This document shows, one piece after another, positions 63,364-64,000 of a DNA stretch of 64,000 bases (position 1 is the first letter of the stretch; the number at the start of each line of letters is the position of its first letter). The stretch is from positions 1 to 64,000 of the forward strand of contig JAGYPB010000005.1 in assembly GCA_018399135.1 (NCBI GenBank), in the 5' to 3' direction. Under the pieces are notes generated by a model. It was given only the letters and a program-made list of their open reading frames with translations, had not been told where the DNA came from and searched no databases. The position numbers and the translations under genes are program-made. This stretch comes from Deltaproteobacteria bacterium. Its GTDB lineage: Bacteria; Desulfobacterota; Desulfuromonadia; Desulfuromonadales; Geopsychrobacteraceae.

Positions 63364-63945
63364 TCATATTTTCACCAGTCCCGCAAAGCCCATAAACGCC
63401 AGCGACAGCAACCCGGCGGTAATCAGGGCAATAGCGGTACCGCGAAAAGCGTCAGGCACCGGACACAGATCGATGCGTTCACGCAGTCCGGCAAACAGCA
63501 CCATGGCCAAGGTAAAACCGATTCCCGCACCAATGGCAAAAACCAGCGACTCAATAAACGAGTAGGAATTCTGGATGTTGAGAACAGCAACTCCGAGCAC
63601 TGCGCAATTAGTAGTGATCAGCGGCAGAAAAATTCCCAGAGACTGATAGAGTACCGGGCTGGCTTTCTGGACAATCATCTCGACCAGTTGCACCAGTGAA
63701 GCGATGACCAGAATAAAAGCGATGGTTTGCAGATAGTCGAGGTTAAAAGGGGCGAGAATAAAGTATTGAATGAACCAGGTGACAACAGAAGCAACTGCCA
63801 TGACAAAGATAACCGCCATCCCCATGCCGATGGAAGTCTCGACTTTTTTGGAAACCCCAAGAAATGGACAGATGCCTAAAAAGCGCGCCAGAACGAAGTT
63901 GTTGACGAAAACGGCACTGACAAGAATCAGGATGAGCGAAACCAT
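63364..63945 (-). CDS. rnfA: Rnf subunit A
   Basis: A 193-aa integral membrane subunit with six helices: [39 protein letters not shown] and [20 protein letters not shown]. It pairs with RnfE around the central membrane iron site. ATG 63945 follows GGGAG; the frame is open to 63975 but those residues are not family-like. First gene of the rnfABCDGE operon; its promoter lies at the window edge or beyond. Confidence 0.94.
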   Translation of the reverse strand: MVSLILILVSAVFVNNFVLARFLGICPFLGVSKKVETSIGMGMAVIFVMAVASVVTWFIQYFILAPFNLDYLQTIAFILVIASLVQLVEMIVQKASPVLYQSLGIFLPLITTNCAVLGVAVLNIQNSYSFIESLVFAIGAGIGFTLAMVLFAGLRERIDLCPVPDAFRGTAIALITAGLLSLAFMGFAGLVKI

Positions 63946-64000
63946 AAGTGGTACTCCCGCAGATATGACAACCAAGACGGGATACTATCATGAGGGGAGA

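Overview
The window reads as chromosomal DNA of a marine, strictly anaerobic, respiring deltaproteobacterium, most likely of the Desulfuromonas/Pelobacter/Geobacter group (inference). Reasons: a carD-ispD-ispF-glnS-cysS block, a molybdopterin reductase of the sulfur-compound type, a multihaem cytochrome / FeS / NrfD quinone-linked complex beside a sigma-54 two-component system with c-haem-like sensors, a complete rnfABCDGE operon, and a BCCT osmolyte transporter. No tRNA, rRNA or CRISPR array was seen.

Layout. 0.2-7 kb: an accessory cluster (AhpD-like protein, radical SAM enzyme, VTT-flavin oxidoreductase fusion, DUF302, DUF3179) ending in shattered DUF547 and phosphoesterase remnants. 7-15 kb: PilZ protein, class IV aminotransferase, then cysS, glnS, ispF, ispD and carD on the minus strand, and a panE-like gene. 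15.6-20.7 kb: a three-gene molybdopterin reductase operon behind a 19-bp GntR-type palindrome, with a convergent LysR gene. 20.8-24 kb: zinc uptake (znuB, znuC, zur, znuA) around a Zur-box-like site; three of the four are frameshifted as read and znuA carries eight 27-bp repeats coding a His/Asp-rich stretch. 24-30 kb: prc protease, DgkA-PAP2 fusion, S1-domain protein, MFS transporter. 30.3-41.2 kb: a haem-sensor histidine kinase and NtrC-type regulator, a -24/-12 promoter, a 53-aa membrane peptide, a pentahaem cytochrome, a Tat FeS subunit, an NrfD-type subunit, a second sensor lacking a kinase, and several small membrane proteins including a nested receiver/peptide gene. 41.3-47.5 kb: EVE protein, FNT channel, then a CarH-like B12 photoreceptor candidate facing phasin-like, UbiB-like, renalase-like and SRPBCC genes. 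47.6-53 kb: exonuclease, DUF294 protein, BCCT transporter, a basic secreted protein. 53-55.5 kb: a broken HerA-like ATPase. 55.6-59 kb: an array of short cassettes, mostly toxin-antitoxin pairs, separated by sites with attC architecture and interrupted by REP-like palindromes. 59-64 kb: the rnf operon.

Three themes stand out. First, a family of imperfect palindromic intergenic repeats (short about 57 bp, long about 147 bp) recurs between operons. Second, the 55.9-58.2 kb block looks like an integron cassette cluster without an integrase in view. Third, the 30-39 kb locus links two sensors sharing an unusual C-x4-CH-x-H motif to a periplasmic electron-transfer complex. Frameshifts are frequent and hit even cysS, so some sequence error must be suspected. 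All assignments are from reading the sequence; no database search was done.
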